Source: Psoroptes ovis (lineage: Eukaryota; Arthropoda; Arachnida; Sarcoptiformes; Psoroptidae). Taken from it: DNA of 64,000 nt. Positions within the stretch are counted from its first letter, which is position 1. Each line of letters begins with the position of its first letter. The DNA lies in assembly GCA_002943765.1 (NCBI GenBank), contig PQWQ01000003.1:4215501-4279500 (forward strand), given 5' to 3'. Below, piece by piece: positions 12,030 to 25,099 of the stretch. Position numbers and translations under genes: made by a program. The notes under the pieces were generated by a model that searched no databases, was not told the origin of the DNA, and was given only the letters and a program-made list of their open reading frames with translations.

Positions 12030-15000
12030 ATGGCTGGCCGTAAACGGCGACATACCGGTATGTTTTGAAAGCATTTAATTCTAAGAAACACGAATCAAAA
12101 TGAATCGATCGACAGCTCAGGCCGCAAAATTATTGTCGATTATCGATTATTGATTTCCTCAAATAAATAAAATCTTTTAATAATTTCGCCCTAGAAAAAA
12201 GACCCAAATAATACCAAAAAATACAAGTTCCCTAGTCAATCAATACAAAGCGTTTTGTTTGAATTATGAATGCCTGAAGTTCTGTAATTCTGTTCCTAAA
12301 GAAGGAGGAAAACAATCAATTAATGAGTTTTCAAATAGCCAACAATTGATTTCAGAATATTCACAGATACAAAATATCCAAATTTTATTGATCAAAAATG
12401 AATTTGATTGATTTTGTTTCAATTTATTCCATGTTCTGCTCATTATTATTGTATCACAATGAATCAATATAAATTCAAATATATTCAAATGATGAATTTT
12501 GATAAAATGATTTATTTTAATTTATAGGCAGGCTCAAGGTTTTCGATTAATCAATCAATCGAAGCAATCGATCAATATTGAATATAGATTCATTTAAATG
12601 ATCAATAACAATGATAATGATGACAGATAATTTCAAATTCATTAATGACTTAAGAAACACATACAAATAGATCAAAATAACATAAATTTAATCTATCAAT
12701 ATCACAGGTAAACATTTATATATAACAGGTATATCAGTGTGAATACCTGCCATTGATCAATGTACCTGATCAATAAGGTAAAACATCGTAAAGCGTTGGC
12801 GACAAATGAAGCAAATATGATCATTACTCGTCATTATTCACCATCATTTAGACCTGACAAATTTTCACCCAGGCCACATGCCTGTTACCTGACAAAGGTA
12901 CCGCACCCAATTCGAAGCCTTCGCTGTTGCTGATGGTGGTGCATGTTGCCTAATAATCATTCATTTGATTCCTTGATTCGATGTGGTTTATTAGGGTATA
13001 AACCACAAGGTTTTTTGCGAAGGTTTTCAAACATTATATTGTGTTGTCCGAAAAGTTTTCGGCCGATTTTCAAATGTTTTTCAATTAGTAAATCGACAAA
13101 AACTTTACGGACAACCTTATAGTTTATCTTTCTATTTACTTATTGATTCATTCATTTATTTCAATTATATTTTCATTTTTTATCAAAATATATCCTTGTT
13201 TTTCCAATGATGATGATTGGGTGTGTTCCTGTATTTTATTTGAGTTTTCTCAAATAATTGTAATAATAATAAATTATTATGACAATCACTTCATTGATTG
13301 AGACTAGAATATATTAGATAATACATTTTCCATTGGACTGGGGGCTATAGTTGTCATTTTTCCGGGCCCCAAATGTCCCAGTGTACCAATGTCTCAATGC
13401 CCCAGTGTTGACAATGTTGCCAGCGTTGACAATTTTCAAATATTTCACCTGATTTCAATCTAAAACCTCATTAAATCTGCTTACCTTGAATCGATTCTGA
13501 TCAATGATTATGATTACATGGTCAAATATTGATACATTTTGTCTATTTTTTGGTATATTCATGTCTATTTTCGTCTATTTCATCGTTATAATCCACTTTC
13601 CCCCCTCGGGCAGAAAATGAACGAATTATTCGTGCCAATGATCCAGTATTTAATTCAAAATTTCATTATGCTGTAAGTCTACGAATAGAATAAGATGAAA
13701 TCTTTATTACAAGGTTTCAAATTTTAATTCAGAGTTTTAAAATTAATTTTCATAGTTTTCAAGTTGATTTTCGTAATAGTTTAATGTAAAATTGCATTCA
13801 AAACTACGAAATTCAATTTTAAAACTCTGAATTAAAACTTGAAACCCTTTAAATCCTTGATTATAATTATTCTTAATTTCTTAAAATTAATTTCAGAAAA
13901 ATTATATAAAAACATCCAAATATACATTGTTAACATTTTTACCGCTGAACTTGTTCGTACAATTTCAACGTTTAGCAAATTTTTATTTTTTATGTTTATT
14001 AATATTACAGGTAATTCAATAAATGAATTGATTGAATTAATTTTCTTAGACTGTCCGGAAAATTTTTGCCAATTTTCCAACAATTTTCTACTATATAACC
14101 GGCAAAAACTTTTCGGACAACCTAATAATTCATTTCAAATTATTAAAAATAATTGTAATAATTTATGTAAATTAGCTCATACCATTCATATCATCATTGA
14201 CGCCAATTACAACAGCTGTGCCTTTAATATTTGTTCTGCTGATAACGGCGATTAAAGATGCAATCGATGATATTGTAAGTATTGAAGGATTTGATTTGAT
14301 TGTTTATTCAAAGGTCAAAATTATTGAATTGATCCATGATTATTTTCAAATTCAAAATTCGAAATTCAGCAAAAACATCGAAGTGATAATCAAGTAAATG
14401 AACGCTTGTCAAAAGTATTACGTAATGGCCGATTAGTTGATGAACGATGGTTCAAGGTGCAAGTTGGTGATGTTATTTTGATTGAAAATGATAATTTTGT
14501 TGCTGTAAGTATTTGAATTTTCGGGAAAATGTTTTTGACCCTGTACTCATTTATTCAAAATTAATCAATTTCCATGGATTTCTAGGCCGATTTACTGCTG
14601 CTATCAACAAGTGAACCAAATGGCCTGTGTTATGTTGAAACTGCCGAACTTGATGGGTAATTTGTATTTGATTCTGATTCAATTTTGGCCCGAAATCAAC
14701 GGAATTTTCCATTTGTATTTCAATAATCAGTGAAACAAATCTAAAATGTCGACAAGCATTACCTGAAACTGCCGAATTAGCCGATAATATTGAACGTTTA
14801 GCCGAATTTAATGGTGAAATACATTGTGAAACACCGAATAATAATTTGACAAAATTTGAAGGTGTACTCAAATGGCAAAATGAAAAATATTCACTTGATA
14901 ATGATAAAATGTTATTACGTGGTTGCCGTCTCCGTAATACTAAATGGTGTTTCGGTGTAGTTATATTTGCTGGTCTTGAAACCAAGCTAATGCAAAATAG

Positions 15001-18000
15001 TGGTAAAACAATATTCAAACGTACTAGTTTGGATCGTTTACTTAATATATTGATATTGGGTGTATGTATTCATTGTGTATTCATTGATTCCAAGAATTTA
15101 ATGAATTAATTTTAATTTAATTCATTTTGTTAAGATTGTTTTATTCCTGATTATTATGTGCCTTTTCTGTACGATCGCTTGCGGTGTATGGGAAACGTTG
15201 ACTGGTCAATATTTTCGAATATACCTGCCATGGGATCATGTAGTACCATCGAATCCAACATCAGGCGCTGCTATCATATCGATTTTGATATTTTTTTCCT
15301 ATGCAATCGTATTGAATACAGTCGTACCGATATCCCTATATGTCAGTGTTGAAATTATTCGATTTTTCCACTCATTATGGATAAATTGGGATATAAAAAT
15401 GTATTATGAACCGATGGATACGCCGGCCAAAGCACGTACAACAACATTGAATGAAGAGTTAGGCCAAATCGAATATATATTTTCGGATAAAACCGGTACC
15501 CTTACACAAAATATTATGACATTTAATAAATGTACAATAATGGGCGTACATTATGGTGATATATTGGATGATCATGGTGAACCAATCGAGGTGAATGAAC
15601 ATACAATAGCTGTTGATTTTTCCACTAATCCATTGTATGAGAAAAAATTTAAATTTTATGATCAAAAATTATGGGATGAAGTTTATTTGAATAATAATGA
15701 AGATGTACATGAATTTTTTCGACTATTGGCCATTTGTCATACGGTTATGTGTGAAGAAAAAGATGGTAACCTCGAATATCAAGCACAATCACCTGATGAA
15801 GCTGCACTGACTTCGGCTGCCCGCAATTTTGGTTTTGTATTCAGGGTAAGTCTTTCAAATTTTTTAAATTCGATTGATTGATTGAGGCTAAAATATTCCT
15901 TTATAATGATCAGAGTCGTACCCCTACAAGTATCACAGTGATCGAACTAGAAACAACCAAAACCTATGAACTATTGGACATATTAGATTTTAATAATGTC
16001 CGCAAACGTATGTCGGTGATTGTACGAGAAAATGGACAAATAAAATTATATTGTAAAGGTGCCGATTCGATGATATTCGAACGTATGGATCCATCATGTG
16101 AAGCTATCAAGCAAATTACTGTTGAACATTTGAATAAATTCGCCAGCGAAGGCTTGCGGACATTATGTTTGGCCAATAAAATTATCGATGAAGATTTCTA
16201 TCAATCATGGAAAATACGGTTGAATGAAGCCAGTTGTTCACTTGAAAATCGTGAAGAAAAAGTCGATGAATGTTATGAAGAAATTGAAAAAAATCTTATG
16301 CTAATCGGTGCAACAGCAATCGAAGACAAACTACAAGATGGTGTACCACAAACCATTGCCAACCTTGCATTAGCAGGCATTAAATTATGGGTATTGACCG
16401 GTGATAAACAAGAAACGGCCATCAATATTGGTTATAGCTGTCAATTGCTATCGGATGATATGGCCGACGTGTTCATTGTTGAAGGTTGGGAATATGAACG
16501 TGTTAAAAATGAACTATTATCTTGTCGTGATATTATGAAATCAATAATTAAAATTAATAGTAGCGGGGGTGGGGTAGGTGGTGGTGGTGGTGGGAAAAAA
16601 AATTCCCAAGCATACAATTATGGTGATATATCTGTGATAACATTCGATGATGCCAGTAATAGTAATACTACGGCTAATAATCATAATAATAATAATAACC
16701 CTAATACTTATAATCCTAATCATCATAAATTATCAATCAATATGAATTTTCCACAAGGTGTTACCCGGCTGAATGCAAATCCAAACGATATTTTGAATAC
16801 TGATTCAACTGAATTCGCCTTAGTTATCAATGGTCATAGCCTTATACATGCATTGGATAAATCAATGGAAAAATTATTCTTAGAAGTTGCATCCACATGT
16901 AAAGCAGTGATTTGTTGCCGTGTAACACCATTACAAAAAGCGCTGGTCGTTGATCTAGTGAAACGATATAAAAAGGCTGTTACATTAGCAATCGGTGATG
17001 GAGCTAATGATGTTAGTATGATTAAAAGTATGGTAACTTTCGATTTTTCGAATCTTTTTAAAATCGAATTAATTATCATTGATTAATTAATTAATTTTTG
17101 TTCATTTGTCTTTGCTTTGACAGCTGCACACATTGGTGTCGGTATCAGTGGCCAAGAAGGTATGCAAGCAGTATTATCCAGCGATTTTTCTATTGCACAA
17201 TTTCGTTATTTGGAACGTCTGCTATTGGTACATGGCCGTTGGTCATATTTACGAATGTGTAAATTTTTACAATATTTTTTTTATAAAAATTTTTCATTTA
17301 CATTATGTAATTTATGGTATGCATTTTTTTGCGGTTTTTCTGCTCAGGTATTGGGTTTTAATTATTTGATTTTAATTATTTGAATTAATTGTAATAATTT
17401 TATCCTTTGACAGACCCTATTTGATCCTGTTTTTATATCATTTTACAATGTATTCTATACATCATTACCAGTATTAGCTATGGGCATATTTGATCAAGAT
17501 GTTGATGATATATTTTCTGTACATTTCCCGCTGTTGTATACGCCAGGCATTGTTGATCTATTATTTAATAAATTAATATTTCTTAAAAGTGTTGCACATG
17601 GTATTATTACATCGTTTGTGCTGTTTTTTGTATCATATGGTGCATTTAAAAATGCTGTCGGCCCCGAAGGTATTAATTTGGATGGACATCAAATATTCGG
17701 TACTGTTGTTTCGACCATATTGGTTATTGTTGTTACAGCTCAGGTAAATTGATCCAAATCGATCAATTTGAATTATTTCCAATGATTTTAATTCGAATTT
17801 CCAATTTAGATTGCTTTGGATACATCATATTGGACCGTATTCAATCATATTGTCATTTGGGGATCTTTAGCCTTCTATTTCTCGCTAACATTATTAATAA
17901 ATAGTAATTTCATAGGTAATCAATACCTAGGATGTTTTCGTATGACCTTAAGCAGTGGTCAATTTTGGTTCACAATGTTTATCATATTGATCATATTATT

Positions 18001-18517
18001 ATTCCCGGTAATCGCTATACGTTTCTATAATATCACCGTTCATCCAACCCTAAGTGACCGCTGTCGTATTAAGCAAAGATATCTGCGTAAAAAAGCTTTG
18101 GTACATTCATATGATCCATATAGTATACGGCGGAAAAGTTCAATACGTCGTAGCCGACGTTCAATACGATCAGGTTATGCATTCGCTCATCAAGAAGGTT
18201 TTGGCCAGCTGATAACCAGCGGTAAAATAATGCGTGGTAATAAACAAACGTATAATTTGAATGTACCGAATAATCCGAGATCGATGACCGCGACAAGTAC
18301 GAACCCAATCAAATCGACGGCCAACAATCGTCAAGATCATCGTCGTGATCATCACCAACAGCAACAACAGCGCCACCATCACCACCATCACCATCAACAA
18401 CAACATCCAAAACATTCGATTAATCAATCGCTAATGATGAATCAATCCACAACGGCTAATCGAGCAAAAGTAATACCAATCTCGTATAATCGGCAACAAT
18501 CGAATGATAAAATTTAG
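12030..18517 (+). CDS. ATP8B: Phospholipid-transporting P4-ATPase, ATP8B class
   Basis: A flippase that moves phospholipid from the outer (or luminal) to the cytosolic leaflet, normally as a complex with a CDC50 subunit. Twelve exons: 12030-12057, 13614-13672, 13897-14010, 14176-14274, 14370-14504, 14586-14656, 14731-15061, 15135-15845, 15914-17027, 17124-17347, 17414-17743, 17810-18517; 3924 nt, 1307 aa. M1 contains TFLPLNLFVQFQRLANFYFL. The actuator motif DGET spans the exon 6/7 junction. PISLYVSVE is the M4 segment and FSDKTGTLTQN carries the phosphorylated Asp (about D397). KGAD, TGDKQETA and GDGANDVSMIKTAHIGVGISG follow in order. The C-terminal RSGYAFAHQEGFGQLITSGKIMR closely resembles the ATP8B tail, which sets the class. 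Odd features: a Gly/Asn-rich insert in the N/P region of exon 9 and a His/Gln-rich tail, both low complexity. The 28-nt first exon (MAGRKRRHT) is the least certain part. Introns 1, 2 and 3 carry palindromic elements. Confidence 0.93.
12707..12906. promoter_or_regulatory. Cluster of ACAGGTA/TACCTGT motifs in ATP8B intron 1
   Basis: Within 200 bp there are ACAGGTAA, ACAGGTAT, ATACCTGC, GTACCTGA, AAGGTA and TTACCTGA, on both strands. CAGGTA/CAGGTG is the core bound by Snail/ZEB-type zinc fingers, and CAGGTAG-like sites by Zelda in insects. The 1.56-kb first intron is by far the longest in the gene. An enhancer role is inferred only from motif density. Confidence 0.3.
13043..13117. mobile_element. 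Family A palindromic element, copy 2 (ATP8B intron 1)
   Basis: Arms GTTGTCCGAAAAGTTTTCG and AACTTTACGGACAAC flank a GATTTTC core. Hairpin of the same layout as the other copies; terminal TTAG ends are not well kept. Confidence 0.75.
13710..13849. mobile_element. Family B palindromic element, copy 2 (ATP8B intron 2)
   Basis: The left end CAAGGTTTCAAATTTTAATT is mirrored by the right end AATTAAAACTTGAAACCCTT, with TA on both outer sides. At 140 bp it is the longest copy. Its removal would leave an intron of about 84 nt. Confidence 0.8.
14046..14125. mobile_element. Family A palindromic element, copy 3 (ATP8B intron 3)
   Basis: 80 bp, from TTAGACTGTCCGGAAAATTT to ACTTTTCGGACAACCTAA, followed by TA. 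It sits in the intron between the exon for transmembrane segment M1 and the exon for M2 of the flippase. Confidence 0.85.
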
Positions 18518-19134
18518 ACAAATTAATTCTGTTATCTTTAATTAATTAATTATAATTAATTGAAATATATTTTATTTATTTCGAATTATTTTAAAATTAA
18601 AAACTTTGATAAATCAATGTACAATTATGAAATGAACGATATTTTCATTCAATTTTCATTGAAATAGCAATCATTTCATTGTGGTAAACATAAACAAACT
18701 GTCAATTCTCATTCAAAATCAAACACTAGCCTCGAAAACAACCTTCAAAATGTCCCAGGATCAAAAATTCTGAAAATTCAAGTAGCACAAACAGGTAAGC
18801 TTATACACACACACAGGTAAACACAAGCACAGGTGTCAAAATCTCGGTTCACCCAGCGTAATTTCGATCATCATTTTCATTTTTGAAAATTTATTACCTT
18901 CAACATCCATCATCATTTCAATGAACATACGGCCTTAAAACCAACGATGATCAAGCAAATTAACGTTTTTCGTTTCGATGATGATTTGCCTCGAAGGCAT
19001 TTATTCAATGATCATCAATATTGGTGCAAGGTATAAACCTTAATAATTATCATTAATTCAGGTGAAATGAATCGATGGTCGGTCATCCAGCCAAATATTG
19101 GTAGCTCGAAAAATTTGAAAATTTCAAATTAATA

Positions 19135-19213
19135 TTAGGCTGTCCGGAAAGTTCTGGCCGATTTTCATTGAACAACTCTATCGATTAATCGGCCAGAACT
19201 TTTCAGACAACCG
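19135..19213. mobile_element. Family A palindromic element, copy 4
   Basis: TTAGGCTGTCCGGAAAGTTC at the left and GAACTTTTCAGACAACCGAA at the right, with a GGCCGATTTTC / GATTAATCGGCC core. Intergenic. Confidence 0.85.
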
Positions 19214-19330
19214 AAATAAATTGACATTGAATCAGGCATCGTTTATTCATTTATACCTTTGAATTAATTTGAATAAAACGATTGCACCTAATCATTAATT
19301 TTCGATTCAATTCAATTCATTTTTTGCAAG

Positions 19331-19375
19331 TCATACTGGTAATCGAATAGTAATACTATTGTGTTACCAGTATGA
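19331..19375. repeat. 45-bp nested hairpin
   Basis: The outer arms TCATACTGGTAA (19331-19342) and TTACCAGTATGA (19364-19375) are exact complements. The loop itself contains a second palindrome, AATAGTA-A-TACTATT (19346-19360). Unrelated in sequence to families A and B. Confidence 0.8.
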
Positions 19376-19698
19376 AATGAGCGTTCAAAGTTTATTCGAT
19401 TCGCCATTTGCTTTCAATTCAACTTAATTCATTTCTTCAAAATCGACTTGCTGAAGATTGCTGAGCGTATTGGTGCACTGAAAAAGAGGAGAAAATCTGG
19501 GTTCAAATTTAATATTTCTCTGGTCAAAGCTGCGCAAGCTGCTGTCGAAGCTTGAGCTTGATCAAGCTGACCATTTATGATTACATTAAATTTATGATCA
19601 GCAAAAATTGTTTGGTTGGTTGGTTGTTTGCTCAGTTGGTTTAGCATTTGGTAAGGTTGCATCCTTATTATTTTTCCTGGACTTGTGTAAATTTATTT

Positions 19699-19779
19699 CG
19701 GTTGTCCGAAAAGTTCTAGCCGATTTTCATGCAGCAACTTTACTGTGATTAAGCTGGATGAACTTTTCGGACAACCTAA
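19699..19779. mobile_element. Family A palindromic element, copy 5
   Basis: Arms GGTTGTCCGAAAAGTTC and GAACTTTTCGGACAACC. The core is rearranged (GCAGCAACTTTACTGTGATT), resembling the core of the copy at 51496, so these two form a subtype. Confidence 0.85.
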
Positions 19780-20477
19780 TTTATAGAAAATATTCATAGA
19801 AAAAATATTAAAATGCATTCAACAGGTGTCAACGAACCATTGAATTAGTTTTAATAATTGTTTGATTATTAAATTCTGGGCATCATTTCCCTTAATATTT
19901 GTTTGAATCGAATCAAATGTTCATATTTTTGCTTGAACACATTCACCGTATTAATTTGACTTGTATTCAGCTTGACCAATGAATTCGATGACCATTGAAC
20001 ATTTGGGTGAAGATCGAAGATCATTGCACCTATTCAGTTGAATATTTACTGGACACATAACTTGCCATGGATGTGTAAATGATTCGACTTTGAATTTCGA
20101 AGTATGAATCTAGGATTTTTATTTTTTGGCAAAATTCAATCTGGGAATTGTAAATTGGTAATGTAATATCTTTGAAGATATTGAAGAAGAAGACTTACAT
20201 ACGAAAATGACAGTAGAAAAAAATATACAAAGTTCAAAAGGGTCATCCACCATCACCATTATTACTTATGATCGTCTTGATAATGATCGTGGTCATCATC
20301 TTCAGTGAATCAATGATGATGATGATGACTTGTGACATTGTACTTGTGATATTTCCAGGGGTTGTTGTTTTGGTTGCATGTAAGCAAACAACCAAACAAC
20401 CAACCGAGCAATTCGAACAAACATGTAAAATTGTCAAATTATTTGATTTGACACTTGTTGAATGTACACATTCGAAA

Positions 20478-20557
20478 TTAGGTTGTCCGAAAAGTTTTTA
20501 CCGATTATATCGTTAGGAATTATGAGAAAATCGGTAAGAACTTGTCGGACAGCCTAA
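20478..20557. mobile_element. Family A palindromic element, copy 6
   Basis: 80 bp from TTAGGTTGTCCGAAAAGTTT to AACTTGTCGGACAGCCTAA. The core is in the opposite orientation to most copies (GAGAAAATCGG lies on the right side). Confidence 0.88.
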
Positions 20558-22424
20558 TATTATTGTCGAGTAATAAACTGGCTTTGTTTGCATTATTTGT
20601 GGATATTTTGGTGCAATTCATTGGTGAAAATGTACGATTGATCATGGCCAATGTGTACTGATCAATGGTTTTTTTGGTCTAAGAAGAAATAAAGTGACAT
20701 TTGGGTCATTATTTTGGGTTTTCAGTTTCATTATTTCAATTTATTGAGGTTCTATAGTCTTCAAATGGTCTTCTATTGGTCGTCTATGAGCTTTAAAATC
20801 ATAAATTTTCATTGATTTTCAATAATTTTCAATGTTTCTATGTTTCAAATGGGTACCATTTGATATGATCTTGGACCTTATTGATTTACTTGCTGAAATA
20901 TGGTCTCAAATGTATGAGACAAACATATGAAACCTTTGAAAAAACTCATAAAAGATTGATTGTATTTTTAGGTTTGTGTTGGTTTGTATCTTTGTTTGAA
21001 TTCATGAATATGAATTAAGGGTGATAACCCATTATATTATCACTACATTCGTCGTTATAATTATAATTATCAGTGATACGCAATCATATCAGTTACTATT
21101 AACCACTGATCATTGAATCACTGGTGACCAGTGAATGAAACCTAGCAATAACCAGTCAACAAGTAAACAAGTGTAAAGTGTGCAGGTCCATATCAATGTT
21201 TACTGTATTAATGACGATAATTTTGCAATTTTTTCAATACCCTGCACAAGTTTAAATCAACTTTAAATCAATAAACAAGGTCCATACAAATTTAAAGGTT
21301 ATTTCATGTGTATTTGGCCAGGTATAGACCTTAAAATATACACATTTCAATTCATAATTTCTATTCAAATTTCCCGGGCTTTTTAAATTTTGTATTATTT
21401 GGACACCAAACCAAACAATAAGACCATTAGAAAAAAAGACCATAAATGATTGAAATTGGTCCACCAGTCAAACTAAAAAAAAAAAAAAAAAATAATCATC
21501 GATCGATTCAAGGCTTGTACCCTGTTGCATTTGTACATTGTACAATCGTACTGCAACAACAGCAGCAACAACAACACTCCTACAATCGTCTATTTACGGT
21601 TTATTATTATCACTCAGTCTATTTTTAAAGGTTTCTCAAAGGTTGACAGGTGGCCATCATCATCATCATCATATGCTGATCAGGTAATCATCATGGTCGT
21701 AGCCTTAGTCGTAATCAAATCAGAACATCTTCTTACCAAGGAGAGAAATATAATGATCACCAACACTAACCATAACCTTACCATCTTAATTGATCTTCAT
21801 TTATGATGATGTATAAGCTTAAGGGGATTGGTGTTTCACTGTATATTTCAATATAAACTTACAAACTCATCTTCAATTCAATCTACCAATCATTGAATTT
21901 GAATTCGAATCATCATTTTAAAGCGCGCAAGTTTTTTTTTATAAGGTTACAAGCTTTGAATTTTCAGTCACCAATGTTCAATGTAATACATTCAACATGT
22001 TCAGGCTTATACCTCTGGTTGAAGGTTGGACTTTTGGGTGAAAATGAAATAAACTAAAAATAAAGTTGGTTAGTGAGCGTGTTCTCAGTGCTTAATATTG
22101 AAAACTAAAGCAACTTGCGTGGCTGTGGCTTTGGCTTTGGCTAAATTGAAGTCTGGATCCAAAACTTTTTTGAAATTGAAATATTAAAATTTCGAAATTT
22201 CGAAAATCGAAAATCAGTGTCAATCTAGACTTCTTTGAAAAAACCAATTTCGAATTTTGAAATTTTGAAAATTGAAAATTTCGAAATCTTCAAAGGTTTT
22301 CGCGACAAATCAACGCATTCATTGATCTCGACATATTCTGTGACCCTAGGACCTATTACCTGGATTACCTGGACACGAATCGAATCAAATTAATCCAATT
22401 CAATTGAATAAATCGAATTAAACA

Positions 22425-24618
22425 ATGAAAATGTTCACAATGACCGAATCAAGAGCATCGAGCAAGACCTATTGGTCTTCGACGTCATCCACTTACAGCA
22501 AATCTTCATCATCGACAACGACGAACAATGATAATCATTGGAAATCATCATCGACATCATCATCATCATTATCGATATCATCGATTGCAAATAATCATAA
22601 TAAATTTCGTCCACTAAAATCACCTGTTAATGATTATGATTATTTGAATCATAATAAATCATCCTCGAAATCATCGATCAATAATCTTAACCTTAATCGA
22701 TCATTATTTGGTCAATCGAATCCGATTGAAAGCCGTAATAAATTGCAAGAAGAAATGGCTATAAAACGTTCGATTGATCGTAATCGTTGGAATTTTGATT
22801 TTTATGAAGAAAAATCGCTATCAACAGGTCGATATGATTGGCATAAGCTTAAACGATCTGATAGTTCATCATCATCATCATCGATATCTTCGATATCATC
22901 ATCATTGTCACCACCTTTATCACCTAAATCACCATTTGATAATTTGAATAATCAAAATAATAATCGACGGACACCGAGTCCAAAATTTTTCTCCAACGAT
23001 GGTAAGTGTCAGTTCATTCAATGAAATTAATTCAAATCTTCAATGTCATTGAAAATACTGGTAATTTAAGCCCTGAAAAACCAGAGTTTTCGCGCCAAAA
23101 AATTGAAAATTATACCTGTTGCACTTAGTGCTTTGGTTGCACATGCAAATATGGTTTATTTCAATATTAGTTGGTTGCAAACAATCAAAGCAACTTTGCA
23201 TTTGATTTGGCTGCATTATGCACAGTATCAGGGTCTAAGGTTGTTTGCTTGCTTGCGTGCGTAGGAGATAATAAAAATTAATGTTTCTTCAAGTGGAAAT
23301 TAAGACAGTTGAAAATTGGAAAAAATAAAAACCCTAGACCCAGTGTAGACCCAGCAATATAATAACCCGGTTGATTGCTTTGCAATTCGACCCAGTGCAA
23401 TTCAAATGCATTTGCATAAATTGATTGAATGGGTTCGCGCCAAAAAATTCAAATTTTCGAATGTTTTTTTTGCTACATTTTCTTGATTTTTTTTTGACGA
23501 AAAATCCAAAAATGACGTGTCCGAATATTTTTGAATTTTGAATTAATTTAAATTAAATTCAAATTGATTTGATTTAATTTTAATCCAAACCATCTTCAAA
23601 TCTTGGCTTAGCTTAGAAGCTCGCGTATGTTCTGATGCAAAATTTCAATTATTTCAATTCATTTCACTTGTTTTGCGCTGATTTTTGGCTCGTATTTCTT
23701 CCTAAACCAAAATTCAATTTCAAAATTCAAAAATTGATCTGATTTTCTGAGCCCGGACCCTTAAAGAAAAATAAATAAACCAAACCAAACTAAAACTGAA
23801 ACTAAATTAAAGTAAATCCACACACATTAACACTGAAAGACAGTGAACAACCAGCAAAGAAAATGAAAAAACAAGGCCATAGTTTCATGTCCAAAAACGG
23901 GCCAAAGGTCATATCTGTGACCATGTTTTTTGCGTATTGAAATACACACAAATTTTATTTTCATTTTTTTCGAAACACCAAGAAAAAGTGGCGCGAATTT
24001 TCTGCCATTCAACTGGCTGAACAAGGGTAGTGAAATACGAGTGAATTGAAAAAACTAGTTTTTTTTTTGCTGCTTCAAAGGACCATTGACTAGCTGAGCA
24101 AGTGCTGCAGCAGTCAGTCAGAGTGGGTTTACTACCATTTGATTGTTGCATTGGTCAGCTTACAAAATGGTTCATAGCCATAGATTGCGTAGCCAGTGAA
24201 TGAATGAATGAATCAATGAAAGTCTTACAATTGATAACCAATGGTTAAGGTTTAGTTAATTTTCAAAGGTCTCTATCTTTATTGTCAATTTTTTACAATT
24301 GAATCAATTGACAATTGATTCGAGGTACGTGAATTGTGCACCAGAGAACAAATAAATGAATTAAAAAACCCAAGGTTATACCCTCGTAAAACACCCTTGA
24401 CAATCAATGATTTTTTTTTTATTTTTTACTGACTGGTCACTTTTTTGAATTTTCAATTTGATAATTTGTATTTTCAAGTTTGATTTCAACGACAATTCGG
24501 ATCCAAAATGATTTTGGGACTAATTTTTCCATTTCTTGTTTGATTCATTGCAGAATTCAATGGTCATTCAACCAATAAGCACAAGTTTTTCAATGATTAT
24601 CATCAACGTGGTAAATGA
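22425..24618 (+). CDS. dap: CDK inhibitor of the CDKN1 / Dacapo (p21/p27) family
   Basis: Inhibitor of cyclin-CDK2 complexes that stops the cell cycle at G1. Two exons, 22425-23001 and 24554-24618, joined across a 1552-nt intron; 642 nt, 213 aa. The CDI domain lies at about 92-141. RSLFG (92-96) is the cyclin-binding RxLF element. It is followed by a helix (LQEEMAIKRSIDRNR) and then RWNFDFYEEKSLSTGRYDW, the CDK-binding strand shared with p27. Flanks are Ser/Asn-rich and likely disordered, with proline-directed sites (SPPLSPKSP, TPSP) typical of CDK or MAPK substrates. The start is ATG 22425 in context aacaATGA; in-frame ATGs two and five codons later are also possible. The second exon gives only 21 complete codons ending YHQRGK, so the C-terminus is poorly constrained. 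Long non-coding flanks on both sides fit a developmentally controlled gene. The family is clear from the CDI motifs; 1:1 orthology to Dacapo is inferred. Confidence 0.88.
23002..24553 (+). other. Long intron of the dacapo-like gene
   Basis: 1552 nt between donor G|GTAAGT and acceptor ATTGCAG, about twenty times the usual intron length here. No open frame in it looks like a gene, and it has no family A or B copy. It is a candidate site for intronic control elements. Confidence 0.6.
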
Positions 24619-25057
24619 CAACGTGGACAAGTGTTTGATGGCCAATATCGATTCAATCGGACGACGATTCCAAGCGGACCAATCGGACCTTGAAGCATGA
24701 ACCAACTTGGCCCATAAGCTCAGTGCTCAACGATCTCAAATCCCAAATTTGAAAAATTGTAAATAATATTTTTTTACCTGTAAATTTGGAGTAAAAAAAC
24801 AAATTATTAATATTATTATTATTTTGATTATTTATAAATGTTTATCATTTGTTTATTATGAGATATCGATTGTGTAAAAAAAGGAAAAATTTGATTGATT
24901 AATTAATCATATTTGCTAATTAACATGTCAGATGTAATTTTTTTAATTATATCAATTTTGATTCAATGTGAATTTTACCTGCCATTTTTCATTCAAAAAT
25001 ATCTCCATTTAAATATTAATTGTACTTTCATAATTATGATTATTCGAATTGATCTCA

Positions 25058-25099
25058 AATAAATTTTTGTTCATTTTTTTTTTGTACATAGAAAATAAA
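25058..25099 (+). terminator. Poly(A) signals of the dacapo-like gene
   Basis: Two AATAAA hexamers, at 25058-25063 and 25094-25099, about 440-480 nt past the stop codon. No earlier canonical hexamer seen on this strand. Confidence 0.45.

Larger units (their letters stand above)
18518..22424. other. Intergenic region between ATP8B and the CDK inhibitor gene
   Basis: Holds the ATP8B 3' UTR and the upstream control region of the dacapo-like gene. No further gene recognised. Visible content: three CAGGT motifs in 50 bp at about 18788-18835, three family A elements (19135, 19699, 20478), a nested hairpin at 19331-19375, a poly-A run near 21474-21491 and short CAG/CAA and CATC repeats. Open frames here are short and low complexity. 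Confidence 0.6.

Noticed and set aside
13839..14255. 138-codon open frame in the ATP8B locus
   Set aside because: It runs in the wrong frame across two real flippase exons and a palindromic element; the correct frame gives conserved P4-ATPase sequence.
20478..20557. TTAGG ends as arthropod telomere repeats
   Set aside because: TTAGG occurs once per element end and never in tandem.
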